NCBI GenBank assembly: GCA_947646735.1
Contig: CANTFK010000943.1
Span: 124,001-188,000, forward strand
Source of the DNA: Peronospora farinosa
Lineage: Eukaryota > Oomycota > Peronosporomycetes > Peronosporales > Peronosporaceae
DNA length: 64,000 bases
Direction: 5' to 3'
Shown: piece by piece, positions 10,235 through 20,263 of the stretch
Layout: each line of letters begins with the position of its first letter
How positions within the stretch are numbered: position 1 is the first letter of the stretch
Notes under the pieces: model-generated
Told to the model about the DNA's origin: nothing
The model's database searches: none
The model's input: only the letters and a program-made list of their open reading frames with translations
Program-made: the position numbers and the translations under genes

Positions 10235-11254
10235 GAGCGCGCTGCCGTTTGCAAAATTGCTTGCATCGCAGACGACTAAAGGGCTTATCCGCGTCTGGCA
10301 ATGCCAAGACCGGTGCCTCTACAAGAGATTGCTTCACTGAAGTGAATGCATCTTCTTGTTCCTTTGACCAAGTCCATTCTGTATCCTTTTTCAAAAGAGA
10401 AGACAATGGCTTAGTCTGCTCCGCATAATTCTTGCTGTACTTATGCAAGTAATTAGCGAGCCCAAGGAATTGGCGCAGATCCCAAACGTGCCGTGGGACT
10501 GGCCATTCCTTTACAGCCTTTACCTTTTTTAGGTCTGCTCGTACACATGTGTACCTACGACGCAGCCCAGTACAGGTATCTCGGGGACCCCTATTACGCA
10601 CTTTTGCAAGTTCACGTATAATTGGGCGTCACCCAGTGTCTGCAACACAGCGTCTAAATGACGCTTGTGCGACTCTATCGCGCTCAGACCGTCCTCCGCC
10701 TTACTATGCAAGAATACATCGTCAAAGTAATGGGGCGCGTAAGCACGGTGCTGACGCATCACGTGAGCCACCACTCGGTTGAATGTTGCCGGAGCATTTT
10801 TCAACCCTTGTGGCATCACAAGCCACTCCCACAGCATACCGCTTGGGGTGCTTACTGCCGTTTTGTCTACATCGGTATCTCTCATGAGAACCTAATAGTA
10901 GTAGCCATCCTTCAGATCCAACGCGGAAAAGATAGTTGACTTTCCCATGGAATTCAACAAAACATCTTTCCGCGGGATCGGCGTTTGAGCCGGTATGGTG
11001 GCCGTGTTCAGCTTATTATAAGCATGAACCACGCGCCATCCACCCGTGGCTTTACGCACACAGAAGGTCGGGCTGCGGTGAGGCGACTTGCTCTCACGTA
11101 CATGTCCCGCCTTGGCTCGCTTGTCGAAGAACTCATCGATGTAATCGACTTGTTCCTTCGGCAACGGCCATTGCCTGGTCACACAATACTTGGTGCCAGG
11201 CTCCAGGTCAATCTCGTGCCTGATGCCCCTATCGGCTGGTAGGCGGTTCGGCAC
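10221..11254 (-). pseudogene. D2 reverse transcriptase
   Basis: Reads GIRHEIDLEPGTKYCVTRQWPLP, FCVRKATGGWRVVHAYNKLN, LWEWLVMPQGLKNAPATFNR, the active-site box YFDDVFLHS, and RQFLGLANYLHKYS. It is broken by an in-frame stop after GYYY (shared with D3 only), a frameshift after VLGCVVGT and another at FSRLRCKQF. The last two are also in D3 and D4. Confidence 0.8.
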
Positions 11255-12028
11255 TTATGCTGGAAACACGTCACGGTGTTTCCACAGAACATCATAGAAT
11301 GGGCTGTCCTTCAAGGCATCTCAGCCTTGAGCAGCGAGCCTTGTCTTCTTGTCGGTCTCCAAGACACTCTCGTCCATTGTGGATAACGAGCAACAGTCCA
11401 CCACGTTATCTTCTGGAACCGGTGCGACTATCTCGTGGATCTTTCCTTCCTTCAGCTCGGACAGGAACAGATCCCACGTCATCTACGAGAGATTGACTAT
11501 CTCCTCGGCAGATGCCAAGACAAGTAGGAGCACCTAAGCTGAGGAAGCCTCCGGCATTTTGTCTTCGACGGCCTCGAACAACTCGTTCGTAGGTCCGTCC
11601 TCTTGGACCGAGACTGATCCTAGGGTCACTCATTTCGACGTGCCCTTGATCGTCTTAATACGCCTGGTGCTCGTTCTTCGAGTCACCACGACCTTTGACC
11701 TGGAAGAAGGTGTCGTTGCTATCTCAGCTAACGCACTCCTTCAAACCGCACCAGGCTCTTGGCTCTGTGCCAGTTCTTGTGGCGCTTGACTTCCTGTCAG
11801 CCCACCATCAACTACCACAGGCTCTCGGCTCTGTGCAGGACTATTGGACGCATGACTACCTGCCATCGTACCATTCACTACACCAGTCTTTTCAACCTGG
11901 GTAGGAATATGTGTCACCTGGCTTTCCGCCAGAGCACTTCCAACTACACCACTCCTTTAGAGCTAGGTAATTCCTGGTGCCGATTGACATACCGTCATCA
12001 CACTCTCGACTGTGTTGGACACGGCATC
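11255..12028 (-). pseudogene. D2 protease-RT linker remnant
   Basis: One frame can be followed (REPVVVDGG, EDGPTNELFEAVED) but it is interrupted by several stops at the same places as in D3 and D4. The end at 12028 falls at GGCATC, just inside the protease C-terminus, and is the right edge of the duplicated block. Confidence 0.65.
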
Positions 12029-12239
12029 GGTCCAACAACCTTTCAACAAAGAAGCGTGTGTTCCCACCGCATCCACCAACACAGGTGGCGCCCGATAGAA
12101 GCAGCGATTACGCCCAACTATTTGCGGCTGCCTATCCTGTTGTTGTTCAGTCACAGGAGGATATCGCTGCGCTGAGAAAAGAGGTGGCGGATCTATCTAG
12201 TCAAGTCTCGCGACTGACTTCGGATCTACGCGCTGTAAA
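12029..12239 (+). pseudogene. D1 antisense ORF, middle fragment
   Basis: Matches the D antisense ORF from the GGPTAFQQGS region to the coiled coil (VADLSSQVSRLTSDLRAV), with more divergence than D2 versus D3, as expected for the older D1. It ends at the F insertion site, GTAAA, and resumes at 19214. Confidence 0.75.
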
Positions 12240-12580
12240 TGTAATGGGCTACATTACACACATAGTTAACATAAATAAACAATTACATATGTAGGCAGGT
12301 GCTGGGCCCGAATAGCGGGCACAGCGTGGCAATTTATTATTGTTTTATTATTGGGGCCTAAAGTCCCCAATATGGACCAATGATAAATCAACCTGAAATT
12401 GTGTGGTTCCCGAAAGGCGGGAACACTGTCGTATTTATTACGACTAAAATCTTTGTAATTAGTACGAATTAAAATAATAATAAAAATCAGAGTGAACTTT
12501 ACTTAATACCTAATACTGGAGCTTGAGTATTTCTCAAGTGCACGTGTGAGCTAGTGACGGTACCATCTATCCCCGTTTCA
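12240..12580 (+). repeat. F 5' LTR
   Basis: Begins TGTAATGGGC and ends CCCCGTTTCA. Followed by TAGTAGCACTTAGTAGTCC, a mutated version of the TGGTAGCACTTCGTAGTCC primer site seen in C. Resembles the C LTR in several blocks (GTGGTTCCC, GAATTAAAA, GACGGTA). Confidence 0.85.
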
Positions 12581-12606
12581 TCTAGTAGCACTTAGTAGTC
12601 CTTCCT

Positions 12607-13654
12607 ATGCCTGATTTTGAAATGAGCGAATCGTCGTACTTTGACGCTCCAGATTTATTTCTGGTGCACGCGACCTTCCCCCATCTTACTGGTGTTGAGT
12701 GGAATGCCCTCAATCGCCTCGCGGCAATATCGGGAGAGGCATTCGTCGCGTCGATGATGAGGTCAGCGACCCCTGACGCGCAACGTCTCGCCATACATGA
12801 GTTTATGGCACGCGAGCTCGCCGAATCCAACCGGCGAGGCTTAACTCCCTTGCGCACTTCACGTAATGAGGCAGTGAAGATGGAAACCTCCTCCTACTCT
12901 GGAGAAGGTAAAGACTGGTTGTCGCTGAATCGGTGGTTCCGAAAAGCTGATATCGCCATCGCCTCGAGACTTCTTGAGGCACCCCAGGCGAAGGTCAACT
13001 TCCTTCTTTCCCGCCTCACGGGGAAGGCCAAGGAGTGAACCCTTGGTAAGCTCGTTGTGGACGAGCACGCGTTCCTCACCCTGGATACCATCCAGGACGA
13101 TCTCCATCTTGCTTTCGAGCCACCACAAGAGGATAAATTGGTGCGATTGAGATTCCTGTCTATGCGACAGGGTAAAATGGCGATGCGCGACTACGTACAG
13201 ATGGCTAGGCATCTGGCGTCGTGTATTATCACGCACCCCATGGACATGTACACGCAGGTGAATGTCTTTGTGGATGGTATGCGTGAAGGGCAGACCCGCT
13301 TATCGCTCGAGCGCGCGGAGCCTGACACATTGGAGGAGGCATTTGCCATCGCACTCCGTGAGGACTTTAGGGTCACAAAGGCCTATGTCAAACCCTTGGT
13401 CGCCACCATCCCCCGGCCTTCTGGTCCAAAACCTATGGAGATCGACGTGATTTAGTCGTCGGGAGACCGAGGACGTGTCATTTCCCATAAGGGTGATGCT
13501 CGCACCGGGCGTCAATTGGTTTGCTTTCGTTGTCGCAAGCCAGGGCATCGCGCGGCTGAGTGCCGAGCGCCAGCGCCGATTTCGGTGCAATCAGTGGATG
13601 CCCAGCACGGGGGTGCTGTACCGGCCGCACTTCCAAAAAACGGTCGGAACCAGT
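12607..13654 (+). pseudogene. F Gag
   Basis: Reads [10 protein letters not shown], then [17 protein letters not shown] and KVNFLLSRL, then [21 protein letters not shown], typical of the Gypsy gag core, and a C-terminal zinc knuckle [14 protein letters not shown]. Two nonsense changes lie in one frame: Trp to TGA at 13036 and Glu to TAG at 13453, judged against the C gag. Gag would form the particle and bind the element RNA. Confidence 0.85.
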
Positions 13655-14346
13655 AGTTGCAAGGCGCCCTACTGGATGGAGCGGAGGTCCGGGGTTCCCG
13701 CACGTGAATGCAGTGGTTGAGCCGGGGTTCCTATCTGCACCTATTGTGGTTGAGCAGGGGATCCCAAAAGGACTTTGTGATGGCGAGCAAGAGCTCGCCA
13801 ACGAGTGTGACGTGGAAGGACAGGAGTCCCCACGCGAAAGAATGATGGTCGAACCGGAGTTGCCATCATCACCCACTGTGGTCGAACCGAGGTTCCCACA
13901 TGGGAACATTGTGGTTGAGCAGGGGCTCCCACACGGGTTAACGGCGGCCGAGCAGGAGCTCCCGCATCAAGTGTCGACGGTCGAATTTGGGCTACTCCTG
14001 TCTAGTGTTTCCGGGCATCGTGGATGAGGACATCCAGTGCCTAGAGGGGGGTGATGGTTTATCACCTGACTGCGGTTCGCCAGCTTCGTGTAATGACTCG
14101 AAGCACGATGGGGACAACAGCACCGAGAATTTAGCGTTGGAATGTGTCCACGATGTCGTGTACGTGGAAGGGAGTCCACAAAGGCGCCAATATATCAAAG
14201 TCGAGAGTCCTCCTCGTGATGCGTCTTCCATTACAAGCCTTCCAGGGCTTTCCTGGAAGCATTTCCTACGTGACTTTAAGGGAGGCACTGTAGAATAAGT
14301 GTGTATGATCTCCAACGAGGTAGTTACTGTGGCGAACGAGTAGCAT
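13655..14346 (+). pseudogene. F protease relic and repetitive linker
   Basis: A trace of protease (ALLDGAEV, compare ALLDSGAS in C) at about 13665-13690 is followed at once by the linker with repeated VVEPGFP / VVEQGLP units. The body of the protease present in C is missing. The linker then reads [18 protein letters not shown] and [14 protein letters not shown], as in C. Confidence 0.7.
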
Positions 14347-15410
14347 ATGGCGCGTCCTCCGAGCGCTAAGCCAAATTCAGCGCGTGAAGAAAGGTTTGCA
14401 TCACAGTCATGGGAGGCTTTTCGAGAGTCTATTAACCCTGTTTACGACATTGATCGTGAGTATGCAGACGTGGCCCCGGACAAGATTCCGGCTGAATTTC
14501 CTGCGGACCGTGGTATTCGGCACGAGATTCATCTCGAAGCATTGTGTGACACGGCAGTGGCCGTTGCCTCGAGATCAAGTCGAAGCTATTGACGCATTCT
14601 TAGAAGGCCGCCGCAAAGAGGATCATGTGCGTGAGAGTATCCCACCACATTCGAGTCCAACCTTCTGCATGAAGAAGGCAACGGGAGTCTGGCGGATATT
14701 GCATGCGTTTAATAAGAATGATGATGCCACTATTCCTGCGCAAACGCCTATTCACAGAAAGGAAATGGTGGTGAATTCATGTCAGGAAGTGTCACCTTCA
14801 GTGCCATCGATCTAACTATGGCTTTTATCAGATTCTGATGCAACCGAGCGATATCCTACTCATCGCGGTGAGCACCCCGAGTCGCATGTTATGGGATTGG
14901 CTGGTTATGCCACAAGGATTGAAGAACTCTACGGCCACCTTCAATCGCATGGTGTCTTAAGTGTTGAGACCCCTTCGAAACGTTGCTCCAAGTTATTTTG
15001 ACGACATTTTCGTCCACAGTCGCGCCGAGGGCAACCTCAGCGATGTCCAAGTTCACATTCAACACCCGAAGCAAGTGTTTCAAGATATGCGGGACAACAA
15101 GTTGTACGCGAATCTCAAGAAGTGTGTCTTTTGTGCACCGGAGATTCCGGTGCTGGGTTGCTATGTGAGTAAATCGGGAGCTCGAGCTGATCCAGAGAAG
15201 GTGTCGTCCATCTGTTCTTGGCCCACGCCCAAGAACCCTACGGAGCTGCGCCAGTGGCTCGGCTTGGCTAATTATTTGCACAAGTATACGAAGGATTATG
15301 TTGTTTCCATCCAGCCTTTGTCGTCACTCTTGAAGAAAGACGCCACTCGGTTGTGGCATCCCGAGCACCAAGCAGCCTATGAAGCAGTGAAGAAGAGCCT
15401 GGCGTCATAG
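14347..15410 (+). pseudogene. F reverse transcriptase
   Basis: GIRHEI, QWPLPRDQVEAIDAF, FCMKKATGVWRILHAF, LKNSTATFNRM, SYFDDIFVHSRAEG and RQWLGLANYLHKYTKDY are found in order across at least three frames. Several frameshifts and a stop make it inactive. The YFDD box itself is intact. Confidence 0.8.
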
Positions 15411-15903
15411 ACAGTGCTGTTCTTACCAGACGACTCCAAGCCGTTCCACGTGGTTTGCGATGCCAGTGATTTTGCAATTTGTTGTGCCCTCATGCAATTT
15501 AATGATGAGGGCCGTGAACGAATCATGAGCTGTCAGTCGCGACAGATGAAGCCAGCTGAGAAGAACTATCCGGTTTCACGACAAGGAGTTATTAGCGATG
15601 CGCTATGCACTCATCAAGTTTCGCGTGCATCTCCTTGGTGAACGTACATTTGCTTTGTACACCGATCATGCATCGCTGCGCACAGCGATGAAGAGCCCAC
15701 ACCTGTCCCAACGGATGGCACGATGGCTCTCATTCTTCTCTGAGCACAACTTCGTCGTGCATTACAAGCCAGGCAAGACTAATATTCTCGCTGATGCTCT
15801 GTCACGACGTCCCGACTACGATCTTCGGACTGCCCTGAGTCTTCAGGCGACTGATGACGAGGACGATGATGACCGATATGCGATGTGTGTATCGCTGACC
15901 TAG
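15411..15903 (+). pseudogene. F RNase H
   Basis: FHVVCDASDFAICCALMQF, NYPVSRQGV, YTDHASLRTAMKSPHL and NILADALSRRPDYD are readable with one frame break near 15575. Homologous to the C and D RNase H. Confidence 0.8.
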
Positions 15904-16898
15904 CTCGGGTTACACCCCAGCCGTGTTTATTTGATGAGATCGTCGTAGCGTACAAGGGAGATTCAGATTACGCAGACATTATCGAGTATCTGCGTGCTCC
16001 CAGCGATGTTGCACTGAGAGCTTTATCACGAACCAAGCGCGATAATATTCGGTGATACAGTTTAGACGGCAATTTGCTTCTGTATAGCATCGACCAATTC
16101 GATGCTCCTCGCACGGTGATCGCCAACGACATGAATTTGCGCGCAAGAATCATCTATGAGTATCACGATGCTCCTTTTAACGGTCATTTAGGCCGCGAAA
16201 AGACTTTCTCGGCTGTGTCTCGAGGCTTTTCTGGCCCCACATGTATAAGTGGGTACGTAACTGGATCCGAACGTGCGTAATCTGCCAGCGTGTGAAGCCA
16301 TCTCCATCGTCGCAGGCTCCCTTGCAATCGTTGCAAATTGCAGCCGAGGCCTGAAGATCAGTTTCGATGGGCTTCATCTTCGGGATCGCGTCCGATAGTC
16401 AAGCTCGAACGGGTATCCTGGTCTTGGTTAACAGATTCAGCATGATGATGCATCTAGTGCCTGTTCACGCTAAGATCACCGCGGAAGAGACCGCGGCGCA
16501 ATTTATTGACGCGGTATTCCGTCATCATGTCCTGCCTAAATACATTGTTTCGGACCGTGATCCGCGATTCACATCCGCACTTTGGACGTCACTGTTTGAG
16601 TTTCTCGGGACAAGACTGAAGATGTCAACAGCGGCCCGTCCGGAAACGGATGGACACGGATGAACAAACCGAGCACGTGAACCGGGTCCTCGAAGACGTT
16701 GTAAGAAGTTATGCTACGTCATTCACAAGTTGTAGTGCATTCTTTCCACTTGCTGAGTTCGCACTCAACAACGCCGTACACGCTTCAACAGGGTTTACGC
16801 TATTTTTTGTGGATTCAGCTCGCCACCTTCGTGTTCTTACTCTCCTGGCCGTGGGGCGACCCACAACATCTAGTGGCTCCACTCTGGGGGGGGGATAA
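15904..16898 (+). pseudogene. F integrase core, catalytic Asp lost
   Basis: The zinc-binding end (YEYHDAPFNGHLGREKTF ... CVICQRVKP) and core (IVSDRDPRFTSALW, PETDG then EQTEHVNRVLED) are readable over several frames. The first acidic residue, Asp in SMDFI of C and SLDFM of D, is Gly here (SMGFIFG near 16366). Inactive even without the frameshifts. Confidence 0.78.
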
Positions 16899-18035
16899 AG
16901 GTGATAAACAAGGATCGAGTGCAGCTCACGGTATTTTGAACGCCAATGTAGTAACCCGATCTAAGGCGAAAATTGCTGCTTTGACGCCACGAGACGTGGC
17001 GTCATCATTAGCTCGATGGACTGCGCAGACATTGATTGACCCGCCTTCGGGTTACGTTCTCCTACTGCCAACTACGCGCCGAATGAGTTGGCGCGACCAA
17101 TTGATGACATGGATGTGTCAAAGTTTATACATAACGTCAAGCAATCACCCGGTATGTACACGACGTGCTACAGTCTGCGGTAGACCAGCAGAAATAGAAT
17201 GCTGACAAACATATAAGAAAAGAACACGAGCAAGTTTGAGTAAGATGATCGTGTATTATTGTCTACAGAGGGTCTAAGGGATTCAGCAGTTACTAACATA
17301 GGCGCGAGTAAACTCGCGCCACGCTTCATCATTTTATCAAAGGTTCTAAGGCAATCGGCGACGCTTATACACTCGATGTTCCCTCATCATTGCGACTCCA
17401 CCCGACTTTCTATGTCGGGCGGCTTAGGAATATCGTCCGGCTATGCTTCACGGCTTCGCTCCGATGTCGGCTCCAAGGGTCCGTAAGTCGATCGGCCTTC
17501 CCGTCGTGATCGACGCGCCGATGACATGGGGCGTGCCTTCGATTCCGTCTGAACCTGACCAAGCACCTGGCGTTCCAGAAACCTCAAGTGTTCTACCAGC
17601 TCACGGCTCGACTGCCGGTTCTCACTCACAGTCTCTCCGCCTGGGCAGCACGCTCACTAGCAGCCTCAGCCTCCAGCTGAGCATCGGCAGCCTTGCTTAC
17701 GGCCTGATCAACATCGTCCTGGGCAACCAGGACGCCAGCAGTACCATCGCGAGGGCCCTCCTCCGCTTGTTAATGCGGAGGGACAGGTGCGCTGGATTGT
17801 AGACCGCGTTGTGGGTCACGAAGACCCTCCAAAACCTGTACTGCAGTCGATTCATGAGAAGCGCGCGGTTCCATCCGCGCGCAGGTACCGAGTACGTTGG
17901 CTTGGATTCCCCCCCAGCAGGATACATGGAAACCACGCTCCTTATTCCTTCGTGACGTTCCAGATGTGGTTCAGTCGTATGAAGCCTCGAAGTCAGGCTA
18001 TTACAATTCGGGCGCGCACGCGAACGCTCTCGTGA
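16899..18035 (+). pseudogene. F Pol C-terminus with GPY/F module, linker and chromodomain
   Basis: Decayed sequence to 17258, then NIGASKLAPRFI and LHPTFYVGRL (GPY/F region, about 17295-17420), a linker, then MRWIVDRVVGHEDPP and RRYRVRWLGFPP, a chromodomain with several lesions. The linker is antisense to the coiled coil of the F antisense ORF. Confidence 0.7.
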
Positions 18036-18792
18036 CAAACGAAAAAGGCAAGGAGATCCAACGAGAACGATGAAGCGAAAGAGAACGATGCCGTGAACGA
18101 AAACGTCATGGTAAATACATATCATCACGATTGCGAGGCGAGAATCGCGCAACAGGACGGGCAGGTGAACGTGTCGCTGCCCTGCGCTGATTAAATCGAG
18201 GAGATTGACTCCGCTGTCGCGAGTGGTGCTGCCAGCGAGGCGCACCACGAATAACTGCGCTTCTCTGTTCGCTCAGACTTCGCTCATACTTTGCAATCCA
18301 ACTTCGTTCGCGTTCGCTGAGTGGACACTCAGCGATGTGTCGTCGCCATTCGTCATGAGTTGGGCGTGGAGTCGAGTCACAAGACTGGCATCCTTCATTG
18401 ACATGAACGCAGCAGAGGCGGTCCTCATTCCAAGCATTCTCACACACTCTTTGGCGTAGCGCGCCGATGGAGTGATCGGTGCGAAGCTCCTCTCGATTAG
18501 CGAGCCATAGTCGGAAGCTGCTACCATCCTCTAGCATCCTATTCCTACGTTGAAAGAAGGCACACCAAGAGCGATGCAGGACCTCGTACCCGATTCCATT
18601 AAGGCCCTTCCTGCGCAGTTTTTTAAATCGCCAGAGGTAGTCCCGCACCATGTCCAGTGAGGCCGGAGCGTGAGCTCCGGACAAGTCATACAATGGCCAA
18701 GGTATGAGTTGTTGCGCCATGATGCTGGTTGTTGCACTCCCGCTAACGGTGCTTGGGAGTGCTGCTGGATTGGGTGTTGGGTCTCCAGACAT
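17441..18792 (-). pseudogene. F antisense ORF, unknown function
   Basis: Read opposite to F pol from an ATG at 18792. A 228-residue open piece (to 18106) contains HRSWCAF, SSFRLWLANREE, RLCCVHVNEGCQSC and SWIAKYERSLSE. About half of a 68-residue stretch is identical by eye to the antisense ORF of C (54425-55693). Further on, in broken frames, a coiled coil (AVSKAADAQLEAEAAS, ELVEHLRFLERQVLG) runs to about 17441. His, Cys and Trp spacing hints at metal binding, which is inference. No domain recognised. Confidence 0.65.
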
Positions 18793-18830
18793 TGCTTGTT
18801 CGTTTGTGAGCGATGGGGTTTCGACAGTTG

Positions 18831-18871
18831 AGCACTCACGGTTAATGAGTGCTGTCTTGAGAAGAGGGTAA
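18831..18871 (+). other. F pre-LTR palindrome and polypurine tract
   Basis: AGCACTCA and TGAGTGCT form a perfect 8-bp stem with a 7-nt loop (18831-18853), directly followed by the purine tract GAAGAGGGTAAAG (18859-18871) and the 3' LTR. Confidence 0.7.
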
Positions 18872-19213
18872 AGTAATGGGTTACATTACACACATAGTTA
18901 ACATATATAAACAATTACATATGTAGGCAGGTGCTGGGCCCGAATAGCGAGCACAGCGTGGCAATTTATTATTGTTTTATTATTGGGGCCTAAAGTCACA
19001 ATATAGACCAATGATAAATCAACCTGAAATTGTGTGGTTCCCGAAAGGCGGGAACACTGTCGTATTTATTACGACTAAAATCTTCGTAATTAGTACGAAT
19101 TAAAACAAAAATAAAAATCAGAGTAAACTTTACTTAATACCTAATACTTGGGCTTGAGAGTCTTCCTCAAGCGCACGTGTGAGCTAGTGACGGTACGTTC
19201 TAGCCCCGTTACA
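18872..19213 (+). repeat. F 3' LTR
   Basis: Begins AGTAATGGG (the expected TG is changed) and ends GCCCCGTTACA. Aligns with 12240-12580 along its length with modest divergence. Confidence 0.85.
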
Positions 19214-19555
19214 GTGAATACGAAAGATCGTCTGGGGTATGACCGTCTGAAGACCCGTTTGGACATACATGAGCGACTGGTGATGAGAGACCCGCGTCAA
19301 GCGCGGAGTCTTCCTCGATCGCCGAGTCCTCTATCGCCTCGTTCGTACACGGGGAGCCTCTCGGCTTCCTCGTCGCCGGATCGGCCGCGACGCTCGACTC
19401 ACAGTCGAAGTCACCATCGGTCTCGTTAGACCGATGTGGATATGTGATCTCTTCTGGATCCACATATTGTTGCAGAAGACCCACGTAAAATACGGGTTGC
19501 GTCTTCATGCTGTGTGGTGGAGTGGGTACTCAAAACTGTATGATGAGACCCCAAA
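19214..19555. pseudogene. D1 remnant: end of antisense ORF and pol GPY/F region
   Basis: Continues D1 after the F insertion. On the + strand: coiled coil (YDRLKTRLDIHERLVMRD) and Ser/Pro tail. On the - strand: pol FYVGLLQQYVDPEE. Ends CCAAA, where D3 is inserted; the rest of D1 is not found. Confidence 0.75.
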
Positions 19556-20157
19556 TGTAGACAGGCACTTCTACGAAGTTGCCTCGTGCTACCAGCACAC
19601 ACCTTATGCACAAGCGAGGAAGCGGTTAGACCGTCTTACCTTCGCGTGCGAGGGTGGTTAGGAGGTTGGGCGACTGCTTAAACAGTCGTACCACCAGTTG
19701 CCTTTCGCTTAAGCGAGAGTGCAACGAACTTCTAAGACAAGAAGACACCGACGTCACGTAGAAGCTTTTCGGCTTCTCGTGCGTGGTGCTTTTGATTTAG
19801 CAAATTCAAGACCTCATTTGTATTTAATAGATTTTAACTAAATATAAATCCAACTACTGATTGGTTAATATGTAATGATGGGTGCCATCTCTATAGATGC
19901 GCATCCCAACGGGCGAGCTTAAATATATTTAAGCTCGCTCAATGACGTAACTGACTGACGTCATTTGATGACGCCTAGTCCCAGCTGGGCGTCATCCCCA
20001 TCAATGTGAATACACCTAGTGTATATCACATACGCAAGGGTGTGACACATGGTGTGTCTCACCCGAGCGACAGGTCTTAAGTACTTACGTACCTTTTTAG
20101 ACCTGCCCGCTAAGTATCGCATACTTAACGGGTACGTGTAACGTTGAGCCCGTTACA
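19556..20157 (-). repeat. D3 3' LTR
   Basis: About 602 bp, TGTAGACAGG to GCCCGTTACA. It contains TGACGTCA at 19956-19963, a CRE/ATF-type palindrome that could act in the promoter (inference). Confidence 0.9.
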
Positions 20158-20230
20158 CCATCCCCCCTTTTAAAACGATTTTTACATCTTGTAAAACATC
20201 GCCTAGGAGACAGAGAGACTTGCGAGCCGT

Positions 20231-20261
20231 TATAAACGCGCCGCTTTAGTCTACTCAATTC
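20231..20261 (+). promoter_or_regulatory. Putative promoter of the D3 antisense ORF
   Basis: TATAAA 20231-20236 and Inr-like TCAATTC 20255-20261, three bases before the ATG at 20264. Confidence 0.45.
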
Positions 20262-20263
20262 TC

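Larger units (their letters stand above)
5641..12028 (+). repeat. 6.39-kb segmental duplication, copy 1 (of 19047-25437)
   Basis: Nearly identical base by base to 19047-25437, including junctions that cannot recur by independent transposition: the end of an F LTR, the GTGAA target copy, the same D1 remnant, and the same insertion point of a D element after CCAAA. Only scattered substitutions and small indels were seen by eye. Both ends fall inside elements: within the D1 antisense ORF on the left, within a protease gene joined back to the D1 antisense ORF on the right. The block replaces about 0.75 kb of D1. Confidence 0.88.
6150..12028 (-). mobile_element. Gypsy family-D element copy D2 (3' LTR to protease linker), part of the duplicated block
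   Basis: Minus-strand element: 3' LTR 6150-6750, purine tract, antisense ORF on the + strand, then pol reading right to left. It is cut at 12028 inside the protease-RT linker, where sequence jumps to the D1 antisense ORF. There is no 5' LTR or gag. D2 is a duplication product of D3, not an independent insertion. Confidence 0.85.
12240..19213 (+). mobile_element. Gypsy family-F element, full length but defective
   Basis: 5' LTR 12240-12580, degenerate primer site, gag, linker, RT, RNase H, integrase, chromodomain, antisense ORF, purine tract and 3' LTR 18872-19213. Flanks GTAAA (12235-12239) and GTGAA (19214-19218) look like a 5-bp duplication with one change. It is inserted in the D1 antisense ORF. 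The protease is almost wholly deleted. Confidence 0.88.

Noticed and set aside
6150..12028. D2 as an independent D insertion
   Set aside because: Its flanks and F-LTR fragment are identical to those of D3, so it came with the duplicated block.
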